In this document: piece by piece, positions 34,682 through 45,780 of the stretch
Numbering within the stretch: the first letter of the stretch is position 1
Layout of the letters: each line of letters begins with the position of its first letter
Origin: Reticulitermes speratus
Taxonomy: Eukaryota; Arthropoda; Insecta; Blattodea; Rhinotermitidae
NCBI GenBank assembly: GCA_021186555.1
Contig: JAJKFL010000042.1
Location: 23,559,521 to 23,623,520 of the forward strand
DNA: 64,000 bases
Reading direction: 5' to 3'
The notes under the pieces: generated by a model
Told to the model about the DNA's origin: nothing
Database searches by the model: none
What the model saw: only the letters and a program-made list of their open reading frames with translations
Position numbers and translations under genes: made by a program

Positions 34682-35270
34682 GCACGTACACAGGAACGCC
34701 GAGTGTCTGTCCGCAAGTGCATTGCACGTATACAGGAACACCGAGTGTCTGTCCGCAAGTGCATTGCACGTATACAGGAACGCTGAGTGTCTTGTCCGCA
34801 AGTGCATTGCACGTATACAGGAACGCTGAGTGTCTTGTCCGCAAGTGCATTGCACGTATACAGGAACACCGAGTGTCTGTCCGCAAGTGCATTGCACGTA
34901 TACAGGAACGCTGAGTGTCTTGTCCGCAAGTGCATTGCACGTACACAGGAACACCGAGTGTCTGTCCGCAAGTGCATTGCACGTATACAGGAACGCTGAG
35001 TGTCTGTCCGCAAGTGCATTGCACGTATACAGGAACGCTGAGTGTCTGTCCGCAAGTGCACTGCAAGTATACAGGAACGCTGAGTGTCTTGTCCGCAAGT
35101 GCATTGCACGTACACAGGAACGCTGTGTCTTGTCCGCAAGTGCATTGCACGTACACAGGAACGCTGTGTCTTGTCCGCAAGTGCATTGCACGTACACAGG
35201 AACGCTGTGTCTTGTCCGCAAGTGCATTGCACGTACACAGGAACGCTGTGTCTTGTCCGCAAGTGCATTC
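34682..35270. repeat. 41-43-bp minisatellite, about 14 units
   Basis: The unit reads gtgtctgtccgcaagtgcat followed by tgcacgtatacaggaacaccga. Units of 42 (tctgtcc), 43 (tcttgtcc) and 41 bp (gctgtgtcttgtcc) alternate, with the 41-bp type in the last four. Because the frame rotates from unit to unit without meeting stops, long open frames (up to 251 codons) appear on both strands. They are repeat artefacts: they have no start context, splice evidence or recognised domain. Confidence 0.95.
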
Positions 35271-35654
35271 ACATGTGAGCGCCTGGCTGGAAATCTGATT
35301 GATATCAGCTTATACGGATTTCTTAGCATTGATAGGACAAGGACAGCGGCCACAGAGCCGAGTTGATATAACTGCCATCAAAAAATCTGCTGACGGCCTA
35401 GGATAAGAATCGTCCGTTTCACGGAGTCACCTGAAGAGGAAAATGTGACAGACACAGAAACTGCCCCGCGTCTGGGTGCACTGGAAGTATTAAGATCTGT
35501 TCTCAGTGGTCACAGATTTTATTCTCAGGATCTGTAGGAGTGTTCCTTACATCACAATAGCGAAAGGTAAATTTCGCAATTAAATGGGGTTTGACCGAGC
35601 AAGATGGCACAAGGTGTAACAATTAGACATAATGGGGAGCTTCAAGAATTTTAT

Positions 35655-35870
35655 TCCCTGCCAAATATTATTAGGATGATAGATGATAATACGTGTAGAT
35701 AGAGGTTCTACCACACAATTACAAATACACTGTACAAATTTTAATAAGGAAAGAAGTTCAAATTTGACCTGAAATAGGTCGAAACATGTAGTTCTGCATA
35801 ACAAATGAAATTTAGTTGTGTTCAAACGGATGTCGACTGGATCTCTGGTACAACTCTGTAATTTACGTGG
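35655..35870. repeat. Composite dispersed repeat, copy 1 (partner at 63262-63530)
   Basis: Bases 35762-35870 match 63430-63530 in the same orientation (gaaataggtcgaaacatgta, gttgtgtt-a-acggatgtc). Bases 35655-35745 match 63262-63345 in inverted orientation (agaggttctaccacac versus gtgtgatagaacctct). Confidence 0.75.
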
Positions 35871-38800
35871 TGAGCAAAATTAGTAATTTACGTTCAAAAA
35901 TGAATGAAACCTAATGAGAATATAGTTGGAATAAACATATGGGCATATGGGTTAATATTTAATGCTAATCGACTTTGATTCAGTAAATAAAATCTTAAAT
36001 GCAAGCACATCCGCCGCATAATACTAGTTTTGTGCAGGGATACTGTGAAAAAAAGTCGAAAAATAAGTTCTTGAGCCGCAACAAAGAAAGAGAAGTAATT
36101 TTAAGGTTAAAATAGTCTGGTAAAAATATATTTAATCCATTTTATACCAGTTTCCTCCATACTCAAAGAAGACAGAGAAATTTATGAAGAAAGTATAGGT
36201 TCAGGTTATGACCACGATATAACTAATGTAAATAAATACTAATATTCCATCTACAAAACAACGTTGCGCTGATCACTGCTGCCTTAAAACAATTGAAATG
36301 CCTTGATCATAACCGGACTGCCCCAACATCAGTCAGACGACAATGAAACCACACACTTGCCAACGAGCCTTCAGCGCGACTGGAATGATGTCACATGCGC
36401 AATAAGAAACAGTGCAGGAGAAAGAGCGCGCAGCCAATTGTAGACTAGTTTAATCAAGTTTAAAGCCGTGTCTTAACGAACAGGATCGGGCACTTTTGGC
36501 ATCTTGTCTTGCAATACACGTGTCCAGCTAGCAGGAGAACCTATTTCTGTGACGTTTCTCCTTCGCACACCTGCACTCTTTCTTTCCTACGGGGAACACC
36601 AGGCCAATAACGTTTCATACAAACACTGTATTTGTTAAAGTCGCTATTTTAAATTTCAATGCCTTCAGGTCAAGGAGTTATCACCTGATTTAACATCACA
36701 AACCTGTATTTTGCCCACACAGCGCATGTACGTGTATTGTATGATTCTCACAACAAACACAAATTATTTCCTCAAACAGCAAGGTTAACCGATTAGCCTT
36801 TGCACAGGAGACTCTGTTTACAGTGAGGTACGAGTTACATTCTTCAATAATGTGCGCATGATTTTCAGGCTCATGAATACTGGTAAGACGACATTAATGC
36901 CGTATCAGTTTTTAGGAGCGTTCGCAAAATTGTGAAAATCGACGGTTAGCTTCGTTATGTCTGTCCGTCTGTCCGCCTGCCTGTCTGTCCACATGGAACA
37001 CCTCGGCTTCCACTAAACTTATTGTGATGAAACAATTTATTTGAGCAGTTTTCTAAACTCTGTCGACAAGAATAAAGGGTAATTTATATGAAGACCTATG
37101 TGCATTTATAATATCTCTCTGAATTTTTCTCAGAATGAGAAATGTTCCACACAAAAGTTATACAGAAAATCAAAACCCCCATTTTAAAATCAATAACTTT
37201 TCCGAAAATCTTGCCGTTTATGAGATAATGTGGAGAAATATGGTACAGCCAGACAGGCCGCAGACGACAATATAATGCGGAGGAGAAAAGATGCGATTTG
37301 CATGTCGGATAACTGAGGCAAGAATAGACACACACTCATAATATTTGATACTTAATGCTTCATAATTGATTAATTCCGTCTGATCTCCTAAAACGTTTTA
37401 CACCAGAATTTACAAAAACTGAGAAACTGCGCAACGACTTATCTGTCATTGCCATCTGTTTAGCAAATTATACGTCTGAACAAGGCCGTGAACAAACATA
37501 CGATCTTTGATTTCAATGCAACATGGGACACTTTGCATGAACACCTACGTATGTTTCATTTCTACTGGCGACATTAATTTGCCAAAAAAGCATTGTTGTG
37601 CAACAGTCAACATTCTTATATACTTGACAGTGACATGTAGCTCAACACACACAGAATGCATTGTTGTGTTTCCACTGGAACAATGGTTACGCAAAAGCGC
37701 CACAATGTTACGTTATACGTATATTGCCTGTCTTGTTAAACAACTACTTTCTACGTTAAACAACAGCAATAAAACTATAATTCGCAGTAAAGCGTACAAT
37801 GAATAGGAGAACGCACCAGAAACTAACGTAATGGATATAAAATATTTGCCTTAAATGTATATAACTTTCAAAAAATGTATCAATGACTAAATATATTCCA
37901 AAGATACAGACTCTACTACAGACTCGACAAATTAATAGAAAAGCTTCACAAGTAACCTCTAAAATGACTTTAAACCATCACAAATGCTAATTAATTAAAG
38001 TGGGCAGGTTCACTGTTTAGATACCAAGAATATTTTAGCCACTCAAGAAATTCCTCAGATTTCATGAAAACCGTGGATCATTTCCGTGTTCATTATAGGC
38101 CCATCCTGACGAAGGTAAAGGCATCCTCGCGACATCCTAGATATGTGCACTAAAACGTACATAACATTAAGAGGACGTGCTAACTTCTTCGTGTTCTATA
38201 TGAATGAAATACGAATTTTCTGGTACTTTTAAGTACCTGAAAATTCATATATCATTCACGAACAGATTCAGCTAATGGCAATTTACCGATCGTGAATATA
38301 TGTACCAATAAATAGGTCAATATAGTTAACCAAGCAGCTTATGGAAAGGCCGTGTTCTCTCGATAATGAGAAACGTAGAAAGATAATTCTTAAGAAATTG
38401 TCAATACTTAAAAACATCTGTCGTTTGTCAGCATTTCCACACAGAATCTAAGCTCTCTGTTCCACAAATCTTAGACAGTTCTACTCTATTTTTCGCATAT
38501 GGAATGGCAGTGTAATTAACACAGCCGCAGGAAAGAGGTTTGCAGTTTACGGGTGCAATTTATTTAATTACGTGAAGGAATAAAAATTTCGAATTGTTCC
38601 CATTTTATTGTCTACGTCTCGCATTACGAACTTGAAGCAGGTTCCAATGAAAGGAAAGGAAGACAATAACGACAGTTTAGTTACCCTATATCACGGAAAA
38701 TAACTTTATAAGGATTTTGTAGGCAGCTACAGAAATACTAAAGACAGGAGATTTAAGGCCAAATGGAATGAGTTTCATTTTGCTCTTTCTTCAACATAGG

Positions 38801-40664
38801 AAAGGGAGGCGAGAAGAGTGGAAGTGATCCTGGGTTTATTCCTACTTCGTTGCGGGGACTGGAATGGGGCAGTCCTATCGGTTGACGTTTCTCGGAATGG
38901 GTTTCCGACATGGAGTAATTATCTCATCGAACGCCCAGCGGCCACAGTTGTGCTCCGGTCGGTTCGGCCGCCTTCTAGTGCCAAACTCTTTCAACTCTGC
39001 TAATTAAGGGTTCAGTCTGACAAACGAAAAGTTTCGGCGTGTCACTAGCTGCTAGCTAGACATCTAGCTGTCTTGTAGCTGTTGCAAAAACACCGACCTC
39101 TCTACTTCCATGATACACTCCCTGCCAGAACAGACTGGACATGACCCGTGGGATATAGCAGGGACGTTGATGAAATATAAACTACAACAAATTTTGAAAA
39201 CGGCAGGCAGAATTATGAATTCAACGCTTAGTTAAAGAAGTTCAAAACTGTCCTAGATAAGCAATCAGAGGAGAAGAGGAACGTGGAGATATAGTGGTCA
39301 TCAATTTTTGAGAGCTCGAATTCAGATTTAGGCCCACAGGTACTTATTACACAAATAACATGCAACTAAGAAGCAGTTTGTTCTGTACTGATCCTTGCTT
39401 GTCACGGACACAATAACTGATTCACTGCTCAACCCAAAACTCAGATTCATTAAAACACTTTCACGTTCCGTGAATAAATGGGTGATTACGAACTCCTCAA
39501 TAAGGACTCTGCGTCATGGAATCAGTTTCTAATTATTGGTCCAAATTGAAAGAAAAAATTTATCTTTTTCAAAATGATGCTTTTATTCACGAAATGTGTA
39601 CTTTAATACAATTCTAGGACAGTATAGGAGCCGGATTAGCATGTAGGTATAGCGACTAGACTACGAGTAGAATAACGAGAAATTGTGTTTCGAATATCGG
39701 CAGGGGTAAGAGCCTATACGCTTGCCCAGTTAGCATCTTGTTCAGTGGGTAACGGAAGCTCTTTCCTAGGGGCTAAGGTGGCCATAGCGTGAAGAGTCTG
39801 ACCTTTCAGCACCATCTTGTGCCGAGGTTTAGAATGAGTGGAACTGCACATGCACTCCCTCATATGTCTTCATGTTGTGCATAGGAACACATGTAAAGTA
39901 CCTTTAATATCCTGGGACAGCATAGTGCATGTGTAATGTGGTAAAATCTGGTAAACTCTGATATTTAAACAATGGGCCTAAATATTTTGGATTTGTCTGT
40001 ATTCCTGGAGGCACGTATCAGTCGTAATACGAGGTTAAAACTTGGATAGCACGACGAGACAAAGCGATTTTCTGCATCAACAGTTCCAAACGAAAAACCT
40101 TAGCTCATTTAAGGCGGTTCGGTGCTTATTTCATTGCCTTGTCATCGGATAACACGTATTAACAGCAGAAACGTGATCGCCTTCTTGATACATACCAGGA
40201 ACGTACTGCTGGAAATCGTGAGGAAAGAGACTCTGATTCACATTAGTTTAAAAACTTACAATATAAATTTCCCACAAGAAAGACACAAAATCTTGCCAAC
40301 ACTTTGAAGACTCACATTGATGTATTTAGTTTTTACCTCCCAAACTCCTTATCAGGAGAAGTAAACACTTATGTTGTATATGGAAATAATCGCTACTTAT
40401 TGTGGAAATCATACGAAGCACATCAATACACTGTGTGGGTAACTGCAAGTGTTAGAGACGGCGACACGTATAGCAATCAATGAACGTATTTTAAGGGGTT
40501 AATAATACGTTATTTATTTTCACTAATAAAACATTAATATCAAAATTATGTTAAACTTCGTCCTTTTTCTGAGGGATAGGCAAATGTCCTGTATACCACG
40601 TCTTAACTTTAGCAAGAGATAGTTCAACATAAATACTGCCCTGGTCCTTAATTAAAAAAAGCAA
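35871..40664. other. No gene recognised
   Basis: This is AT-rich, mostly unique sequence. A weak LINE 3'-tail relic is at 38035-38110 (caagaaattcc, atttccgtgttca). A possible highly decayed tRNA-like SINE head is at about 39640-39715. None of the open frames carries a recognisable domain or convincing splice sites. Confidence 0.45.
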
Positions 40665-40968
40665 TCCCATTACAGGCCTTGGCAGGCCCTTAGGGTCCCA
40701 GGAGGTTGAGGCTCCCAGATTTTTTAGACAATCGGCACATGAAGGTGGTAAGGTTGTCAGCCCTACGCACCGGTCGCCTTTACCCCCCAGGAAAGATTCC
40801 TGGTACTCATTTCTGTTAGAGGCTGAGTCGACCCCAGGGCCATAGTGCGACCGAAACAATTATGTCAATGAAAAATTCCAGTGACACCATCGGGAATCGA
40901 ACCCGCGACGTTCCGGTTTGTAGCGCAGTGCCTTCCTCGGTGTTACAACGTGCTGACTGGTAAATACA
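40665..40968 (-). mobile_element. tRNA-derived SINE, second family
   Basis: On the minus strand the tRNA-like head (about 40968 down to 40890) contains the B box GGTTCGATTCC in cgcgggttcgattcccgatg. A body follows and ends at ctgtaatgggattgc. The last 80 bp recur at 17897-17985. Head plus unrelated body is the usual SINE structure. Confidence 0.8.
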
Positions 40969-41083
40969 GTACACTGAGGATGAGTGAACAATTAAGTTGA
41001 AACGATGCAGAAAGAGATGATGGATTAATTTTAGGTGCCGTCCCAGCATTTGCCTGCAATGTTTATTTCTGGAGGAAACATGC

Positions 41084-41084
<1 letters not shown>

Positions 41085-41125
<41 letters not shown>

Positions 41126-41126
41126 G
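41085..41126. repeat. (TTA)n microsatellite
   Basis: About 14 consecutive ATT units. Confidence 0.95.
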
Positions 41127-41129
41127 CGG

Positions 41130-41400
41130 CAAATTCTATTTGTAATCATATGAATGTTTTCAGAAGGGAATTTGTTACACTTAGATGTAATACTTTATTA
41201 CATTATTTTAAGGTGTTCTTATTAATTATCAAAGCAAGTTATTGTTTGTTTATTTATTTGTTTTGGTTGTGTTTGTTTTATTTTTGTTTTGTATATTGTC
41301 CGTTGTTATTTATGTTTGTATGTTGTGCTGTTTCTGTAATTGGCCTTCAGGCTGTTGATTCGGCACATTAATAAACTATAATTGAATTGAATTGAATTAT
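41130..41400 (+). mobile_element. LINE 3' UTR fragment
   Basis: The GT-rich 3' UTR resembles those at 240-390 and 41640-41815 and ends with ggcacattaataaactata and an (AATTG)n tail at 41382-41398. Only the 3' end is present. Confidence 0.65.
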
Positions 41401-41439
41401 TATATAATCGAATTTTCAGAGATATTAAACTGTTTCATG

Positions 41440-41815
41440 TTAACTGACACCGTCGCAACTGTCCTTCCGCTAGATGCGCTTCCGCGGCTAATGCCATCAG
41501 TAGGATACTTGTATATTGAATGGTAGGTCTGTTTTGATTAATGACTTGTTATTAATGTAAATCTTGAACTCGACGCTGTAGTTCTGTCACTGCGACATTT
41601 TTAAACCAAGTCATTATGTTCTGTCAGGTATTGGATTTCTGCCCCAGTACTTATTTTATATTGTTTTACTTCATATTTGTTTTGTTTGTTTAGTGTTTTG
41701 TCTTGTGTATTTGTACTGTTTTGTATTTTATTTGTGCTTTTGTGCTGGCTTTGTAATTGGCACTTGTGCTGTTAAGCCTGCACTTTAATAAATACCCAGT
41801 AAATTTAATTTAATT
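41440..41815 (+). mobile_element. LINE 3' end with last codons
   Basis: Bases 41453-41510 encode RRNCPSARCASAANAI ... and a stop, matching the coding end at the left edge of the window. The UTR ends in tgcactttaataaa and a (TTTAA)n tail. This copy lies directly after another 3' end in the same orientation. Confidence 0.7.
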
Positions 41816-43797
41816 ATTCCTGTATGTACTCTCGGCTGTTAAATTACAAGCTATGAGTGTTTCCCCACCAAAATTCTGTATGCATATCCTAATTCGGCCC
41901 CAGACTACCCATCTAATCAAGAGTGCGTCCTTGATATAAATAACCCACCAACACTTAGATAACTGAACGTCTACCAACGTTTTATAGGTTTAAATTTATA
42001 AAACAATTCTTTTTTTTTATATTTTTATTCTCCTCGATGAATGTGCAGTAAACTTATCTTAAAAGAAAATAATAACTTAAGATTTGTGAGGTTAAAATAA
42101 ATGGGGAAAGATGGGGACTGTGAAACCCTACTAAGAAGGAACTTGTCTTCTACAATGTTATTGTTGGTATAAGGAAGGACTTTATAAAGTCATGGAAGAG
42201 TGAAAATAGGGGGGAGGGGAAAGAAATTTGTATTGAATGTACGTGTAGACTATAGGCCCCAATGTGTCTATTGGGAGAACGCGACTAAAATAGAAGAATA
42301 ACATTAACGTGAAACTTAATTAAGCCGACTGTGAGAATATGAACTGAACTGGCTGCAGTGATTAGAGCACTGTGATTCACAAGTGCTGAGCACGTGGGTT
42401 CTAATGCCAGAAGTTGTTTGATTAGGTAGTTAATTAGAGAGTTACTCCACACATCCATCCAGTGTCTCTGTTAACCGTTCCGGCAGTTGCAGCAGACCAT
42501 TTCCATGAACTGAATTCGAGAATCGGTGGCCAGAAGCGAGTTGATTTTGCGACCTAGATAACAGAACGTTGCAACGTCCATTTACTTAACGAGATGGAAG
42601 CACTGTTGTTTTCGTAGGACACCAGACTGTGTGAAACAAAGCAAATTCCATAACAAAAATAATAACGTAGAGTTTCTTTACAGTAGACTTGTCATTCTTG
42701 TACGTTTCTCTCCTCCAAAACTCAATGAGGGTTTTTTCACAATTCAATTTAAGAAGAACAAATAACATTTTACAAATCATTAAATCGTTTTTCTTCACTA
42801 CTGTTTCATGCCCTACTTAAATTTCCATATAATTCAAATTTTCTGTAATGAAATTTTCATTATCGCATTCTTTAAAGATGGGTTTTAACTTAATTATTAC
42901 GAGTTCAAAAATATCAGAATATATGATCAAAGATCCTTTGTACTTCAAGTTTTAAAAATATTTGCCAGAAGCTGGTTTAAAACAAGCAGCCAAATTTGAA
43001 GAAATTAACACCGCTAAGACAGGATTTACTTCTACTTCTCCTCAGCACCAAAATAAAGGGAATGTGCGGGTATCTCTCGCCTCATTAATGCCAGGCAAAA
43101 GCCAGACAGAACTCAGCGGACAGCGAATATTGTAATTTCGAGTGCTGATACAGACGCGATGGTAAGCAAAGCTATTCTCAAAGTCCTGCTGCAAACTGAA
43201 TGCTGAAGTAATTTTTCAGTTTCTTTAGCGTCGCTGTCAGTAATTACAACACAGCGTCGCTGGTAGATGAGTGAACGTGAATATGGAGTGTCGGTGGAAT
43301 AATAACTGACAGGGGAAACCGAAGTTGTCACAGGAAACCCGTACCAGTGTCGCGGACCGGACGTTAGTGTTCTTGCTTCGTGTTCGGCCAGTAATGCGCC
43401 TGTGTCTTGGCCTTGAGGCCAAATCACATGAGTTGTAGTTTCTTCCCCAGTTTCTACAGCCAAATGATGTGACAATATATTTCACAGCGAGTAGCAACTC
43501 CTTTCATTTACATCTATTTAAATTAGTAATTTTGTTTCTGATTTTGTTCTGGACAGTTCAAGTTCGATATTAGGCTGGATCAACGACTGTCACACCGAGT
43601 GCGTTCTTACTTTGAATCGTTTTATCTAACAAAAATGTCACGGCCGCAGTCAAATTGGGCCACGACCATTTGCTTACGCGTTTTCTAATTCAGCGTTCTC
43701 TAATCATCCTTCCATTCGACGACACAGAATGTCAGCTATGAACTGCGTGGTTAAATAAAGCGTAAATAAAATTATTTTATTACTTCAATTCTAAAAT
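41816..43797. other. No gene recognised; possible SINE relic
   Basis: Bases 42352-42420 (ggctgcagtgattagagcac ... gtgggttctaatgcc) look like a mutated tRNA-like head. The rest is unassigned, and its open frames are short and without domains. Confidence 0.45.
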
Positions 43798-45780
43798 TAA
43801 ACTAACTAACTAACTAACTCCATGGAGCAGAGTCCTTCTTGAGAAGCTAACTGGTCCTCAGTTAGTCAAGAAATTCCCCGCATTTTATGGAACCCGAAGG
43901 TTCATTACCGTATTCACAAGACCAAGACACCTGTCCCTATCCTGAGCCAGAGCAATCCAGTCCATGCCCCCATTCCACTTCTTGAAGATCAATTTTATTA
44001 TTATCCTCCCATCTACGCCTGGGTCTTCCAAGTGGTCTCCTTCTCTCAGGTTTCTCCACCAAAATCCTGTATGCACCTCTCCCCCCACCCATACGTGCTA
44101 CATGCCCCGCCCACCTCATTTTTCTTGATTTGATCACCCGAATAATATTTGGTGATGAGTACAGATCATTAAGTTCCTCGTTATGTAGTCTTCTCCACTC
44201 CCCTGTTACCTCATTCCTCTTAGGACCAAATATCCTCCTCAGCACCCTATTCTCGAACAACCTCAGCCTATGTTCCTCCCTCAGTGTGAGAGACCAAGTT
44301 TCACACCCATACAAAACAACAGGCAAAATTATAGTTCTGTATATCTTAATCTTTGTATTTTTGGATAGCAAACTGGAAGACAGAAGAGCCTGCACCGAAT
44401 GATAAAAAGAATTCCCCGACTTCAATCTGCTCTTAATTTCTTCCTGAATGGACTTTCGATCCGTTAGGGTTGTTCGCAAACATTTGAACTGTTCCACCCT
44501 TTCAAAGGATTTATTTTCTAGCTTCATGTTGTGATTTTGTCTTACATTCTGATCTCGAGACATGACCATGTACTTAGTTTTCTCAGCATTTACTTCTAGA
44601 CCAATCTCCTTACTAGCGACTACTAAAGCTTTTCTGTTTTTCTTTATAGCATGTACACTTCCGCCCAATGTATTAAAATCATCAGCATAAACTAGAAGCT
44701 GATATGTACAATTTAATTTCAAACCCTCCCGGTTTGCCTGAACCCCCCTAATGGCACATTCCAAAGCAAAGTTGAAAAGCAATGGCGATAAAGCATCTCC
44801 TTGTTTCAAACCATTCTTAATAGGAAACCTGTCAAAAAATGTTTCCCTACCCGGACTCTGCTATAGGTTTCATTTAGTCACATTTTTACTAGCCTTACTA
44901 ATTACATGGGTATACCAAACTTAATGAGAATATTATACAAGTCCTCCCTCCTAACTGAATCATGTTTTCTTGAGGTCTATAAATAGCTGATGCACTGCCT
45001 CATTGTATTCCCACTCTTTCTCAAGTATTTGACGAATGCAGAATATATGATCAGTAGTCGACCTGTTACGTCTAAATCCACACTATGCTCCCCAATAATT
45101 TCCTCTGCATATGGAGTTAACCTTGACGGAAGGATGTTGGATAGAATTTTGTATGTGGCTGACAAAAGTGATATGCCTCGATAATTACTGCAATCAGTTT
45201 TATCACCCTTTTTATAAATAGGTACAATGATTGACTCCTTCCACTACTCAGGCAATTCCTCTTTATTCCAAATAGAATTAATAAGATTATGGATCTCACA
45301 ACGAACTGTCCTACCTCCTGCTTTAATCAGTTCTGATGGAATTTGATCAATACCTGGTGATTTGTACCTTTTTAGCTTTTCAACAGCCATCTCAACTTCA
45401 AAGGCACAGGGCTCAGGCAGCAGTGGCTGTGCTGTATGTATTTCAGTCTCCCTAACATCATTAACCCCATGTACATTAAACAGCTGAAAGAAATAATTCC
45501 TCCACCTAGCCAAAATACAGTAGGAGTCTGCAACCAGATCACCCTTCTCATCATTTACTACATTAGGTCTAGGCTGGTAACCCTTCTTATAGTCACTGAT
45601 GCCCCTATACAAGTCTCTGATATTCTTGTTCTTACTGTTTGTTTCAAGTTAATTAATTTTAGCTTTCAGATATTCCTTCTTTTTGTTCCTGAAATGTCTA
45701 CTACTTTCACGTCTTACACTGTTCAGATTATCTACAATACTTTGGTTCTTAGAAAGCAAAATGAGCCATGAAGTCAATTC
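43798..45780 (-). mobile_element. Non-LTR retrotransposon (endonuclease-reverse transcriptase family), 5'-truncated
   Basis: On the minus strand the copy runs from about 45780 to a 3' UTR at 43886-43819 that begins ctccatggagcagag (plus strand) and ends on an (AACT)n run at 43798-43818. The coding part is a nearly continuous but broken RT. The 3' UTR recurs as solo fragments at 29214-29310 and more weakly at 3925-4030 and 38035-38110. The microsatellite-like 3' tail is typical of some LINE clades. Confidence 0.88.
43887..45775 (-). pseudogene. Reverse transcriptase of the 43798-45780 LINE
   Basis: From the N-terminal side it shows RRESSRHFRNKKKEYLKAKI (about 45680), the DLYRGISDYKKGYQPR and RWRNYFFQLFNVHGVNDVRE blocks, and the RT blocks KLKRYKSPGIDQIPSELIK, IVPIYKKGDKTDCSNYRGIS and LSATYKILSNIL. 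After several stops an intact 290-residue frame (44809-43937) follows. It contains KQGDALSPLLFNFALE, the active-site box LLVYADDFN with both aspartates, GLEVNAEKTKYMV, and the C-terminal [24 protein letters not shown] and [12 protein letters not shown] blocks. A final frameshift near 43965 separates the last [23 protein letters not shown]. The region between about 44810 and 45000 has multiple stops. Confidence 0.9.

Noticed and set aside
34563..35366. Long open frames (up to 251 codons) that might be a Cys-rich repeat protein
   Set aside because: All strands and frames are open across the minisatellite, unit lengths are not multiples of three, and nothing recognisable flanks it.
36955..36995. 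gtctgtccgtctgtccgcct run as a regulatory array
   Set aside because: It is a short CTGT-type simple repeat; a similar run on the other strand at 29688 has no shared flanks.
40890..40968. True tRNA gene at the second tRNA-like sequence
   Set aside because: It is attached to a SINE body that recurs at 17884-17985 and lacks a clean acceptor stem.
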